From assembly GCA_003480165.1 (NCBI GenBank), contig QUIQ01000006.1, positions 26,356-90,355 of the forward strand: a stretch of DNA of 64,000 nt, in the 5' to 3' direction. The DNA is from Firmicutes bacterium AM41-11 (GTDB lineage: Bacteria; Bacillota_I; Bacilli_A; Erysipelotrichales; Erysipelotrichaceae). The notes beneath the pieces were generated by a model that worked only from the letters and a program-made list of their open reading frames with translations, made no database searches and was not told where the DNA came from. Shown piece by piece: positions 21,689 to 29,713 of this stretch. Numbering within the stretch: the stretch's first letter is position 1; each line of letters starts with the position of its first letter. The translations under genes were made by a program, and so were the position numbers.

Positions 21689-23926
21689 ATGAAAGAACAA
21701 TGGCAAGGATTTAAAGGAACAAAGTGGCAGGATGAAGTAGATGTTCGTGATTTTATTCAAAACAACTATACGCCTTATGATGGGGATGAAAGCTTTTTAG
21801 TCGGTCCCAGCAAGGCAACCGAAAAATTATGGGATGAACTTCAAAAGCTACAAAAAGAAGAACGTAGTAAAAATGGTGTATTGGATATGGAAACGGAAAT
21901 CGTTTCTAGTATCACAGCCTATAAACCCGGATATTTGGATAAAGATTTAGAGAAGATTGTTGGCTTGCAGACGGATAAACCTTTAAAACGGGCATTTATG
22001 CCGTATGGTGGAATTCGTATGAGTGAAGAAGCTTGTGAAACCTATGGATATAAACCTAGCGAAAAGCTTCATGAAATTTTTACAAAATACCATAAAACGC
22101 ATAACGATGCTGTCTTTAGTGCATATACACCGGAAATGCGTCTATGTCGTCGTAATAAAATTATTACGGGATTACCTGATACGTATGGACGGGGTCGAAT
22201 TGTCGGGGATTATCGCCGAGTTGCCTTATATGGTATTGATTTTCTAATTGCGCAGAAACAAGAAGATTTTGCGTATTGTGGGGATGGAACGATGACCGAT
22301 GATGTGATTCGTCAAAGAGAAGAACTGGCGGATCAGATCAAAGCTTTAAAGGAAATGAAAGTCATGGCCAAAGACTATGGCTTTGATATTAGTCTTCCGG
22401 CAAAAGATTCCAAAGAAGCGGTACAATGGCTGTATTTTGGTTATTTGGCTGCCATTAAGACACAGAATGGGGCTGCCATGAGTGTTGGACGTATTTCTAC
22501 TTTCTTAGATATCTATTTTGAAAGAGATTTAGCGAATGGAACCTATACCGAAGCGGAAATCCAAGAAATTGTCGATCATTTGACAATGAAATTCCGGATG
22601 GTGAAATTTGCCCGTATTCCAAGCTATAACCAGTTATTCTCAGGCGACCCTGTCTGGGCGACTTTAGATGTTGCCGGACTTGGTATGGATGGAAGAAGTA
22701 TGGTGACAAAAACTTGTTTCCGTTTCTTGCATACGCTGGAAAACATGGGACCAAGTCCAGAGCCAAATTTAACGGTCTTGTATTCCAGTCATTTGCCAGA
22801 AGCATTTAAAAAATATGCTGCTAAGATTTCGATTGATACAAGTAGTGTGCAATACGAAAGCGATGATGTAATGCGTCCAGTCTGGGGCGATGATTATGCG
22901 GTTTGTTGCTGCGTCAGTGCAACACAAACGGGAAAAGAAATGCAATTCTTTGGTGCTCGGGCCAATTTGGCAAAGTGTTTGTTGTATGCCATCAATGGAG
23001 GAGTTGATGAAAAGACTAAGACCCAAGTTGGTCCAGAGTATAAGCCGATTACAAGTGAATACTTGGATTATGATGAAGTAATGCATAAATATGACATCAT
23101 GATGGATTGGTTAAGTGGTTTATATGTCAATGTATTAAACTTGATCCAATACATGCATGATAAATACTATTATGAAGCCAGTCAGATGGCTTTGATTGAT
23201 ACCGATGTACGCCGTACATTTGCTACGGGTATTGCCGGTTTCTCGCATGTTGTAGATTCTTTAAGTGCTATCAAATATGCCAAGGTAAAAACCATTCGGG
23301 ATGAAGATGGTATTGTCGTGGATTATCAAGTTGAAGGGGATTTCCCACGCTATGGAAACGATGATGATCGTGCAGATGAGATTGCGGTTTGGTTATTAAA
23401 AACCTTTATGAAAAAGATTGAAAAGCATCATACGTATCGCAATAGTGAACCAACAACATCGATTCTTACTATTACTTCTAATGTGGTATATGGAAAGGCA
23501 ACAGGAGCATTGCCAGATGGTCGTAAAGCCGGAGAGCCTTTATCACCAGGTGCCAATCCAGCTTATGGTGCAGAACAAAATGGTTTATTAGCTTCTTTGA
23601 ACTCGGTGGCTAAATTGCCTTATGAATACGCCCTGGATGGAATCAGTAATACTCAAACGATTAACCCAGATGCGCTAGGTCATACCGAAGCCGAAAGAGT
23701 GGATAACCTTGTTCATGTATTAGATGGATACTTTGATCAAGGTGCCCATCATTTAAATGTAAATGTGTTTGGGGTTGAAAAGTTAAAAGATGCGATGGAA
23801 CATCCAGAAAAAGAAGAATACGCAAACTTTACGATTCGGGTTTCTGGATATGCAGTAAAATTCATTGATTTAACTCGTGAACAACAACTCGATGTAATTA
23901 GTCGTACATGTCATAAGAGCCTATAA
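21689..23926 (+). CDS. pflB: Formate C-acetyltransferase (pyruvate formate-lyase)
   Basis: 745 residues, full length. The catalytic cysteines are in AVCCCVSAT (Cys407-Cys408; one extra Cys at 406), and the glycyl radical is Gly720 in the C-terminal RVSGYAVKF. It converts pyruvate and CoA to acetyl-CoA and formate in anaerobic fermentation. GACAGGAGG provides the ribosome binding site. It forms an operon with pflA and is controlled by the ZTP riboswitch and probable cre site upstream. Formate feeds 10-formyl-THF synthesis, which explains the riboswitch. Confidence 0.98.
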   Translation: MKEQWQGFKGTKWQDEVDVRDFIQNNYTPYDGDESFLVGPSKATEKLWDELQKLQKEERSKNGVLDMETEIVSSITAYKPGYLDKDLEKIVGLQTDKPLKRAFMPYGGIRMSEEACETYGYKPSEKLHEIFTKYHKTHNDAVFSAYTPEMRLCRRNKIITGLPDTYGRGRIVGDYRRVALYGIDFLIAQKQEDFAYCGDGTMTDDVIRQREELADQIKALKEMKVMAKDYGFDISLPAKDSKEAVQWLYFGYLAAIKTQNGAAMSVGRISTFLDIYFERDLANGTYTEAEIQEIVDHLTMKFRMVKFARIPSYNQLFSGDPVWATLDVAGLGMDGRSMVTKTCFRFLHTLENMGPSPEPNLTVLYSSHLPEAFKKYAAKISIDTSSVQYESDDVMRPVWGDDYAVCCCVSATQTGKEMQFFGARANLAKCLLYAINGGVDEKTKTQVGPEYKPITSEYLDYDEVMHKYDIMMDWLSGLYVNVLNLIQYMHDKYYYEASQMALIDTDVRRTFATGIAGFSHVVDSLSAIKYAKVKTIRDEDGIVVDYQVEGDFPRYGNDDDRADEIAVWLLKTFMKKIEKHHTYRNSEPTTSILTITSNVVYGKATGALPDGRKAGEPLSPGANPAYGAEQNGLLASLNSVAKLPYEYALDGISNTQTINPDALGHTEAERVDNLVHVLDGYFDQGAHHLNVNVFGVEKLKDAMEHPEKEEYANFTIRVSGYAVKFIDLTREQQLDVISRTCHKSL

Positions 23927-23955
23927 GTGGTTCTTTATGCAGAAAGGGGATTTCT

Positions 23956-24693
23956 ATGTTAGGTGCCATTCATTCTATAGAAACATTTGGATCCGTAGAT
24001 GGACCTGGGGTTCGCTATGTGATTTTTATGCAAGGCTGCAATATGCGTTGTCAATTTTGTCATAATGCGGATACTTGGAAACAAATGACACCAGACCAAG
24101 ATGCTGCTTCCGTATTAAAAAAAGCCTTGCGTTATCGAACGTATTGGAAAGATACGGGTGGCATTACGGTCAGTGGGGGAGAACCTTTATTGCAGATTGA
24201 TTTTTTGATTGAACTTTTTACCTTGGCTAAAAAAGCCGGAGTTCATACGACTTTGGATACGTGTGGGCAGCCATTTACCCAGGCTGAGCCAGGTTTTTCA
24301 AAGATTCGAAGGCTTATGGAAGTGACAGATCTTGTCTTGTTGGATATTAAACAAATTGATAATGAAAAACATAAGCTTTTAACGGGACACCCGAATACCA
24401 ATATCTTAGCTTTTGCCCGATATTTAGATTCGATTCATAAACCAGTATGGATCCGTCATGTGACGATTCCAGGCATCAATGATTCAGATCAAGAATTGGA
24501 AAGGCTAGATCAATTCTTGCAGGAAAGAAAGAATATTCAAAGGGTGGATGTACTTCCTTACCATACGATGGGAATGTATAAATGGGAAGCTTTAGGATTA
24601 GAATATCCATTAAAGGATGTTCCGACTCCGACTGTTGAACAAGTGAATCGGGTAAAAACACTTCTACATGTCGAGGATTATCCTTTGACATAA
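23956..24693 (+). CDS. pflA: Pyruvate formate-lyase activating enzyme
   Basis: 245 residues, radical-SAM enzyme. The cluster motif CNMRCQFC places Cys28, Cys32 and Cys35 on a 4Fe-4S centre; SGGEPLLQ follows for SAM binding. It installs the glycyl radical in PflB. It starts 30 bases after pflB behind AGAAAGGGG and ends before a terminator. Confidence 0.97.
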   Translation: MLGAIHSIETFGSVDGPGVRYVIFMQGCNMRCQFCHNADTWKQMTPDQDAASVLKKALRYRTYWKDTGGITVSGGEPLLQIDFLIELFTLAKKAGVHTTLDTCGQPFTQAEPGFSKIRRLMEVTDLVLLDIKQIDNEKHKLLTGHPNTNILAFARYLDSIHKPVWIRHVTIPGINDSDQELERLDQFLQERKNIQRVDVLPYHTMGMYKWEALGLEYPLKDVPTPTVEQVNRVKTLLHVEDYPLT

Positions 24694-24698
24694 AACAT

Positions 24699-24733
24699 AA
24701 GGCTGGATGACTGTTGGTTATCCGCCTTTTTTT
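24699..24733 (+). terminator. Terminator of pflBA
   Basis: AAGGC-GGAT pairs with ATCC-GCCTT across an 11-base loop, with one bulged base, then seven T. Confidence 0.8.
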
Positions 24734-24773
24734 GTCGCAATTTACATAGAATTGATAAAGGGAGAGTATATTT

Positions 24774-24827
24774 ATGGTATATTTAAAAAATGTAAATAGG
24801 GCAGAAAGAAGTATTAACCACTTATGA
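24774..24827 (+). CDS. Possible 17-codon leader ORF coupled to the GGDEF gene
   Basis: ATG at 24774 is preceded by a strong AAAGGGAGAG site and opens 17 codons (MVYLKNVNRAERSINHL) ending in TGA at 24825-24827. That stop overlaps the start codon of the next gene (ATGA at 24824-24827). The downstream gene itself has no good ribosome binding site, so translation of this short ORF probably feeds it. Not recognised as a known peptide; it could instead be a degenerate fragment. Confidence 0.45.
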   Translation: MVYLKNVNRAERSINHL

Positions 24828-26599
24828 AAATAAAGAAATTTATTCAAAAGAATAAAGTATGGGCAATTCCTATTATCTGGTTTTTTGTAGGTTGCCTTTT
24901 TTTAGAAATGATTACGAATAATCTATTAGAAAATCACCTTGCTTCTAAAGAAGAAATCTCAAGAATGAATGCGATAACGTATGCCGAACAAATTAAGGAA
25001 GATATTAATGCCGGTATCTCTATCACCAACAGTTTGAAACAAGTGATTGTGAGTGAAGATGGGCGTTGTAATGCATTTGATGAAATTGCGAGAAATTCAA
25101 TGAATTCATCCATTCAGAGTATTCAATTGGCTCCGGCTGGAAAGGTGACCGAGATTTATCCGGAAGCGGGTAATGAAGCAGGAAAGGTTGACTTGATGAC
25201 CGATGAAGCACGAGGCGCCTATGCCCGTTATGGGATGGAGCAGAATTGTATAGTGACGCAAGGTCCTTTTGATCTAAGACAAGGTGGCAAGGGAATTGCC
25301 ATAAGAAATCCGGTTTACCTGGAAAAGGATGGGCGAAAAGTCTTTTGGGGCTTTACGATTGCGATTATTCGCGTCCCAGATATTTTTTCCAAATCGGCAA
25401 AAGCTTTGGAGAACTTTGGCTATCAATATCGTTTATTAAAAACCGAGGCACCTTGGTCTAAAAAATATACCGATGTAGCTGCTTCCAAAGGTAAACTGGT
25501 ACGTCCGGTTGCGTATACGTTTAAGATTGGACAGGAATGTTGGAAACTGGAAGTCATGCCAAAGGATGGTTGGCAAAATAAAAAATTGGAGCTTGTATTC
25601 ATTGGTGGCGGTCTCTTTATTCTTTTATTGATGACAGGATTAATGATTGCGGTGCTTATCTTAAATCAAAGGCGGAAAAATCTACATTGGTTAGCCCAAA
25701 CCGATGCCTTGACCAATGTGTACAATCGAAGTGGTTTTGATCAAGTATTGGATCAGCACATCGAAGCCCATGAGAACTCTTCTTTTGTGGTAGCGGAACT
25801 CGATATTGATAATTTTAAATTTATTAATGATATGTATGGCCATGCGGCTGGAGATTTGGCTTTGCAGAGTCTGACGAATAATATGCGAAAGGCTTTTCTG
25901 GGTGAAGCTATCATTGGTCGAAATGGTGGGGATGAGTTCTGTCTATTGCTTCCTGACACGACCTGTCAATCTGTGCAAAAAAAATTAGAAAAATTCACCA
26001 AGACAAGGAAAAGTTTTGTTTATAAAGGCAAATTACATTTTTTTACCATTTCATTAGGTTATGCAGAATATCCAACCCATGCCGAAAATCGCAATGGTTT
26101 AATGCAATGCGCAGATGCGGCTTTATATGGGGTTAAACAAAAAGGTAAACAAGGCTGTATGGTTTTCACAAAAGGTCTGCAAGCAACCCGAACCCAGTTA
26201 GGTTTTGCCCTGCAGGATATTTCGGATAATTTACCCGGTGCATTTTTGATTTATAAAGCCAATCCAGCGGATGATCAATTGTTGTTCGCAAATCATGAAA
26301 TGTTGGAACTAGCCGGTTGTAAGGATATGGATGAATTCTTTGCGTATACCAAATGCAGTTTCCGAAACTTAATTGATGAGCCAGAACGAGACGCTGTTGA
26401 AGCAAGTATCTGGCAACAGATTAATGCGGATGATGGGCATAAAAATGATTATGTCAGCTTCTCTTTTATTCGAAGAGATGGAAGCAAGATAGAAGTATTT
26501 GATCATGGACGAATTGTAGATACTACGCATTATGGTCGAGTTTTCTATGTGTTATTTATGAGTAAAGAATTAATCAATCGACATTATGAACGTGATTGA
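24824..26599 (+). CDS. Membrane CHASE-GGDEF-PAS protein, probable diguanylate cyclase
   Basis: 591 residues: membrane helix at about 12-30, an extracytoplasmic CHASE-like sensor (about 45-250, with LAPAGKVTEIYPEAGNE and PVYLEKDGRKVFWGFT), a second helix at about 257-281, a GGDEF domain with the intact active-site GGDEF at 368-372, and a C-terminal PAS-like region (about 465-590). An inhibitory RxxD site is not seen five residues before GGDEF. It should make c-di-GMP in response to an outside signal. No c-di-GMP effector or EAL phosphodiesterase is in the window. The C-terminal PAS could be the vestige of a longer sensor. Confidence 0.85.
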   Translation: MKIKKFIQKNKVWAIPIIWFFVGCLFLEMITNNLLENHLASKEEISRMNAITYAEQIKEDINAGISITNSLKQVIVSEDGRCNAFDEIARNSMNSSIQSIQLAPAGKVTEIYPEAGNEAGKVDLMTDEARGAYARYGMEQNCIVTQGPFDLRQGGKGIAIRNPVYLEKDGRKVFWGFTIAIIRVPDIFSKSAKALENFGYQYRLLKTEAPWSKKYTDVAASKGKLVRPVAYTFKIGQECWKLEVMPKDGWQNKKLELVFIGGGLFILLLMTGLMIAVLILNQRRKNLHWLAQTDALTNVYNRSGFDQVLDQHIEAHENSSFVVAELDIDNFKFINDMYGHAAGDLALQSLTNNMRKAFLGEAIIGRNGGDEFCLLLPDTTCQSVQKKLEKFTKTRKSFVYKGKLHFFTISLGYAEYPTHAENRNGLMQCADAALYGVKQKGKQGCMVFTKGLQATRTQLGFALQDISDNLPGAFLIYKANPADDQLLFANHEMLELAGCKDMDEFFAYTKCSFRNLIDEPERDAVEASIWQQINADDGHKNDYVSFSFIRRDGSKIEVFDHGRIVDTTHYGRVFYVLFMSKELINRHYERD

Positions 26600-26678
26600 T
26601 AAATAAAAAAAGATCGAACAATTGTGCAGTGAGGCCAATTTGTTTCAATCTTTATTTGTATAAAATAGACAAATAAAA

Positions 26679-26697
26679 AACACTCCATTGGAGTGTT
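26679..26697. terminator. Bidirectional terminator between the GGDEF gene and tRNA-Asn
   Basis: AACACTCCA pairs with TGGAGTGTT; A-run on the left (T on the minus strand) and ATTTTT on the right, so it can stop the plus-strand GGDEF transcript and the minus-strand tRNA transcript. Confidence 0.8.
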
Positions 26698-26706
26698 ATT
26701 TTTAAA

Positions 26707-26782
26707 TGGCGCCTCAAACAAGACTCGAACTTGTGACCTGCCGGTTAACAGCCGGATGCTCTACCAACTGAGCTATTGAGGC
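26707..26782 (-). tRNA. tRNA-Asn (GTT)
   Basis: On the minus strand the cloverleaf reads acceptor GCCTCAA/TTGAGGC, D arm GCTCAGTTGGTAGAGC, anticodon loop CTGTTAA (anticodon GTT), T arm ACAAG-TTCGAGT-CTTGT, discriminator G and an encoded CCA. The first anticodon-stem pair (27-43) is a T-C mismatch; all other pairs are good. Confidence 0.95.
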
Positions 26783-26808
26783 GTTTGCGTATTGCTCAAC
26801 GCTCAATA

Positions 26809-26837
26809 ATAATAGCATGGTTATTTGATAGACGCAA
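26809..26837 (-). promoter_or_regulatory. Promoter of tRNA-Asn
   Basis: Minus strand: TTGCGT (26832-26837), 17-base spacer, TATTAT (26809-26814), about 27 bases before the tRNA 5' end. Confidence 0.6.
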
Positions 26838-26855
26838 GTGCTTTTTTTAAAAAAA

Positions 26856-27461
26856 TTAAGATTTTTTTTGTGACTGCAAAATTGCCCGAATCGCATCGAA
26901 TAAATAAGGTTTATATTCACGAATAGGTAAGGGTTCATTTTTGACAATACTGCTGTAACAAGTCGAACCGACAAAATCGATAATCATAAATAAAACCAAA
27001 TTCGGATCTTCGTAGTTATATGCATTCTTTTCCGCTAATTCCGCAAATCGCTTACGAATATGTAGTTCATCGTTGGAATAGCTTTTATGCACATAGTCGG
27101 AAAAGATGCCCCAAGAGAGGTTCTTTTGAATAAAAGAGGCAACTTGTTTATTGGATTCAAGTTCATTCAGAATCTGATTGATTAAGTAAATGATACTGTC
27201 TTCAAAGTTGCGAATGTCGTTTTCATCTAGTTTTTCTTGCGCATTGAGAAAGATTCTACTGGCTTCCCGAGAAATAAGGATATCGCGAATCTGGTCTTTA
27301 TCTTTGAAATATAGGTAGAAAGTCCCTTTGGCTACACCAGCTTTTTTCGCAATTTCGCTAATTGTTACATTTTGAATATCTTTACTGGTAAATAATTCAA
27401 ATGCCGCGTTTAGTAATTTTGTTTCTTTTATTTTCTTGTTTTCGATTATTTTTGACTTCAC
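26856..27461 (-). CDS. TetR-family transcriptional regulator
   Basis: 201 residues with the TetR helix-turn-helix near residues 20-60: AAFELFTSKDIQNVTISEIAKKAGVAKGTFYLYFKDKDQI. The C-terminal ligand-binding half is unrelated to any family I can name. Start is GTG 27461, set by AGAGGTGAA just upstream; another GTG at 27470 in the same frame is less likely. It is divergent from the MMPL transporter gene and most likely represses it and itself through the sites in the shared intergenic region. Confidence 0.88.
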   Translation of the reverse strand: MKSKIIENKKIKETKLLNAAFELFTSKDIQNVTISEIAKKAGVAKGTFYLYFKDKDQIRDILISREASRIFLNAQEKLDENDIRNFEDSIIYLINQILNELESNKQVASFIQKNLSWGIFSDYVHKSYSNDELHIRKRFAELAEKNAYNYEDPNLVLFMIIDFVGSTCYSSIVKNEPLPIREYKPYLFDAIRAILQSQKKS

Positions 27462-27484
27462 TGGTTTCACCTCTTTTCAACAAT

Positions 27485-27514
27485 ATTATATATAAAAAAT
27501 GTACTCGTGGTCAA
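27485..27514 (-). promoter_or_regulatory. Promoter of the tetR-like gene
   Basis: Minus strand: TTGACC (27509-27514), 18-base spacer, TATAAT (27485-27490). The -35 region TTGACCACGAGT shares its TTGAC half with the palindrome on the facing promoter. Confidence 0.65.
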
Positions 27515-27561
27515 TTTTTTGGTTAAATCAAGCTAATTGTCTAAAAATGGCTGTTAAAGAA

Positions 27562-27590
27562 TTGACTGTTGGTCATTATAAAACTATACT
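27562..27590 (+). promoter_or_regulatory. Promoter and TetR-type operator of the MMPL gene
   Basis: TTGACT (27562-27567), 17-base spacer, TATACT (27585-27590). The palindrome TGAC-TGTTG-GTCA (27563-27575) covers the -35 box and is a good candidate operator for the divergent TetR protein. Confidence 0.65.
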
Positions 27591-27613
27591 GTCTTACGTT
27601 GAGGTGAGGGTAT

Positions 27614-29713
27614 ATGGAAAAAATATCGAATTTTATTGTTAAATACCGTAATAAGATCCTTATTTTCGCAATTCTTTTATTAATTCCAAGTGCCTTGGGA
27701 TTTATAGGAACCGGAATCAACTATGATTTGTTGTCCTATCTTCCCCAAGAAGCAGAATCCATGAAAGCACAAGAAATTTTGGGGGATGATTTTAATCTTT
27801 CCAGTGTGGATTTCCTGGTTGTTAATGGAATGAAAGATAAAGATGTTGCCGAATTAAAACAGGAAGTTAAAAAAGTAGATGGTGTAGAGAAAGTCTATTG
27901 GCGGGATGATGTACTGCCAATAACGATTCCAAAAGAAGCTCTACCAAAAAGTGTCAGAAGCATGTTGTATTCAGATGATGCAACGATGATGATTGTTACC
28001 TTTAAAGAAGGAACGGCATCGGATCGAACGATGAATGCAATATCGAATATTAAGAAAATCGCAGGTAAGAAATGCTTTTTAGCCGGAATGTCGGCTTTAA
28101 GTGAAGATACCAAAGATATGATTAATCATGATATGCCAATCTTTAGTTTGATTGCGATTGTCTTAGTTCTATTTGTATTGTGGTTTGGCTTGGAAAGCAA
28201 TTTTGCACCGTTTGTATTTATGTTAGGAATTGGTTTCCCAATTGCGTATAACTTTGGTACGAACATTTTCTTTGGTCAAATTTCTTATATTACACAAGCA
28301 TTGGCTATGGTCTTACAATTAGCCGTTACAATGGATTATTCCATCTTCTTGTTACATCGATACCAAGAAGAAAAGTTACGTGGTAATGATAATGAAACGG
28401 CCATGTCACATGCGATTACGCAAACCTTTGTATCCATTTCATCAAGTTCAATCACAACTATTGCCGGATTTATGGCTTTATGTGCCATGTCTTTGACATT
28501 AGGTAAAGATATTGGTTTAGTTATGGCCAAAGGTGTTGTCTTAGGTGTATTGAGTACAATCTTTATTCTTCCTAGTTTATTGATGATTTTTGATAAACAA
28601 ATCGAGAAGAAAAAACATAAAGTATTGATTCGTCCTTTGAAAAAAGTGCCAGCCAAGATTATCAATCACTATAAAGCAATCTTACTTGTCTTTGCGATTG
28701 CCTTTATTCCGGTTTGGTATGCCAGCAATCATACCAATGTCTATTATGATTTGATTTCGAATATGCCACAAACGTTCAATAGTGTCATTGGTACCAATCA
28801 ATTAAAAGAAAAATTTGATATGACCACGACAAACTTTGTCTTAGTCGATGATTCTGTATCCACCAAAGATGTTCAAGAAATGTGTAATAAGATTGAAGAT
28901 CTAGATGGTATTCATAATGTATTGGCCTATGAAACAGCCGTTGGATCTGGTATTCCATCTTCGTTTGAACCAAGTGCAATCAAAGAAATCCTAAACAACA
29001 ATGGACGACGCTTGATTGTTGTCAACAGTGACTATAGAGCAGCTCGTGATAACTTGAATAAACAATTGGATCAGATGGATGACATCATTCATCAATACGA
29101 TAAACATGCCGTGATTGGTGGGGAAGGAAAGTTAACCGAAGATTTGATTCATACTTGTCAAAAAGACTTCAAGATGGTCAATGCGGTTTCGATGATTTTA
29201 ATCTTTATTATCATTGCGATTACCTTCAAATCTATTGCCTTACCAATTATCTTAGTTGCGACTATTGAATTCGCTATTAATATCAATATGGGTATTCCAT
29301 ATGTGACCGGTTCTGTTTTGCCATTTATTGCACCAATTGTCATTGGTACGATTCAATTAGGGGCAACGGTCGATTATGCGATTTTAATGACTAGCCGATT
29401 TAAAGAAGAATTGGAAAAAGGAAAACATTGTAAACATGCGATTGGATCAGCTATCAAGCATACAAGTACATCCATTATTACCAGTGGTTTGTCATTCTTT
29501 GCCGCATGTATTGGCGTTAGCTTTGTAGCTGAAATGGATTTATTAAAGAGTATTTGTATTTTATTAGCCCGTGGAGCTTTGATTAGTGTTGTTGCGATTT
29601 TAGTTGTCTTACCAACCCTATTGTTGGTATTCCACAAAGTTATTGAAAAAACAACGAAAGGATGGCCAGTAGCCACGGTTGAGAAAGGAATGATTACCAA
29701 TGAAGATGAATAA
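27614..29713 (+). CDS. MMPL/RND-family membrane transporter
   Basis: 699 residues, with an N-terminal helix, an extracytoplasmic domain, six helices, and a repeat of that plan: the MMPL layout. Internal repeats are seen in VTMDYSIFLLHRYQEE and ATVDYAILMTSRFKEE, which carry the family Asp and Tyr of the proton relay. Relatives export lipids, hydrophobic compounds or drugs. GAGGTGAGGG precedes the start. The gene overlaps the next by 14 bases, so the secreted heptad-repeat protein downstream should be its partner; the divergent TetR gene probably controls both. Confidence 0.88.
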   Translation: MEKISNFIVKYRNKILIFAILLLIPSALGFIGTGINYDLLSYLPQEAESMKAQEILGDDFNLSSVDFLVVNGMKDKDVAELKQEVKKVDGVEKVYWRDDVLPITIPKEALPKSVRSMLYSDDATMMIVTFKEGTASDRTMNAISNIKKIAGKKCFLAGMSALSEDTKDMINHDMPIFSLIAIVLVLFVLWFGLESNFAPFVFMLGIGFPIAYNFGTNIFFGQISYITQALAMVLQLAVTMDYSIFLLHRYQEEKLRGNDNETAMSHAITQTFVSISSSSITTIAGFMALCAMSLTLGKDIGLVMAKGVVLGVLSTIFILPSLLMIFDKQIEKKKHKVLIRPLKKVPAKIINHYKAILLVFAIAFIPVWYASNHTNVYYDLISNMPQTFNSVIGTNQLKEKFDMTTTNFVLVDDSVSTKDVQEMCNKIEDLDGIHNVLAYETAVGSGIPSSFEPSAIKEILNNNGRRLIVVNSDYRAARDNLNKQLDQMDDIIHQYDKHAVIGGEGKLTEDLIHTCQKDFKMVNAVSMILIFIIIAITFKSIALPIILVATIEFAININMGIPYVTGSVLPFIAPIVIGTIQLGATVDYAILMTSRFKEELEKGKHCKHAIGSAIKHTSTSIITSGLSFFAACIGVSFVAEMDLLKSICILLARGALISVVAILVVLPTLLLVFHKVIEKTTKGWPVATVEKGMITNEDE

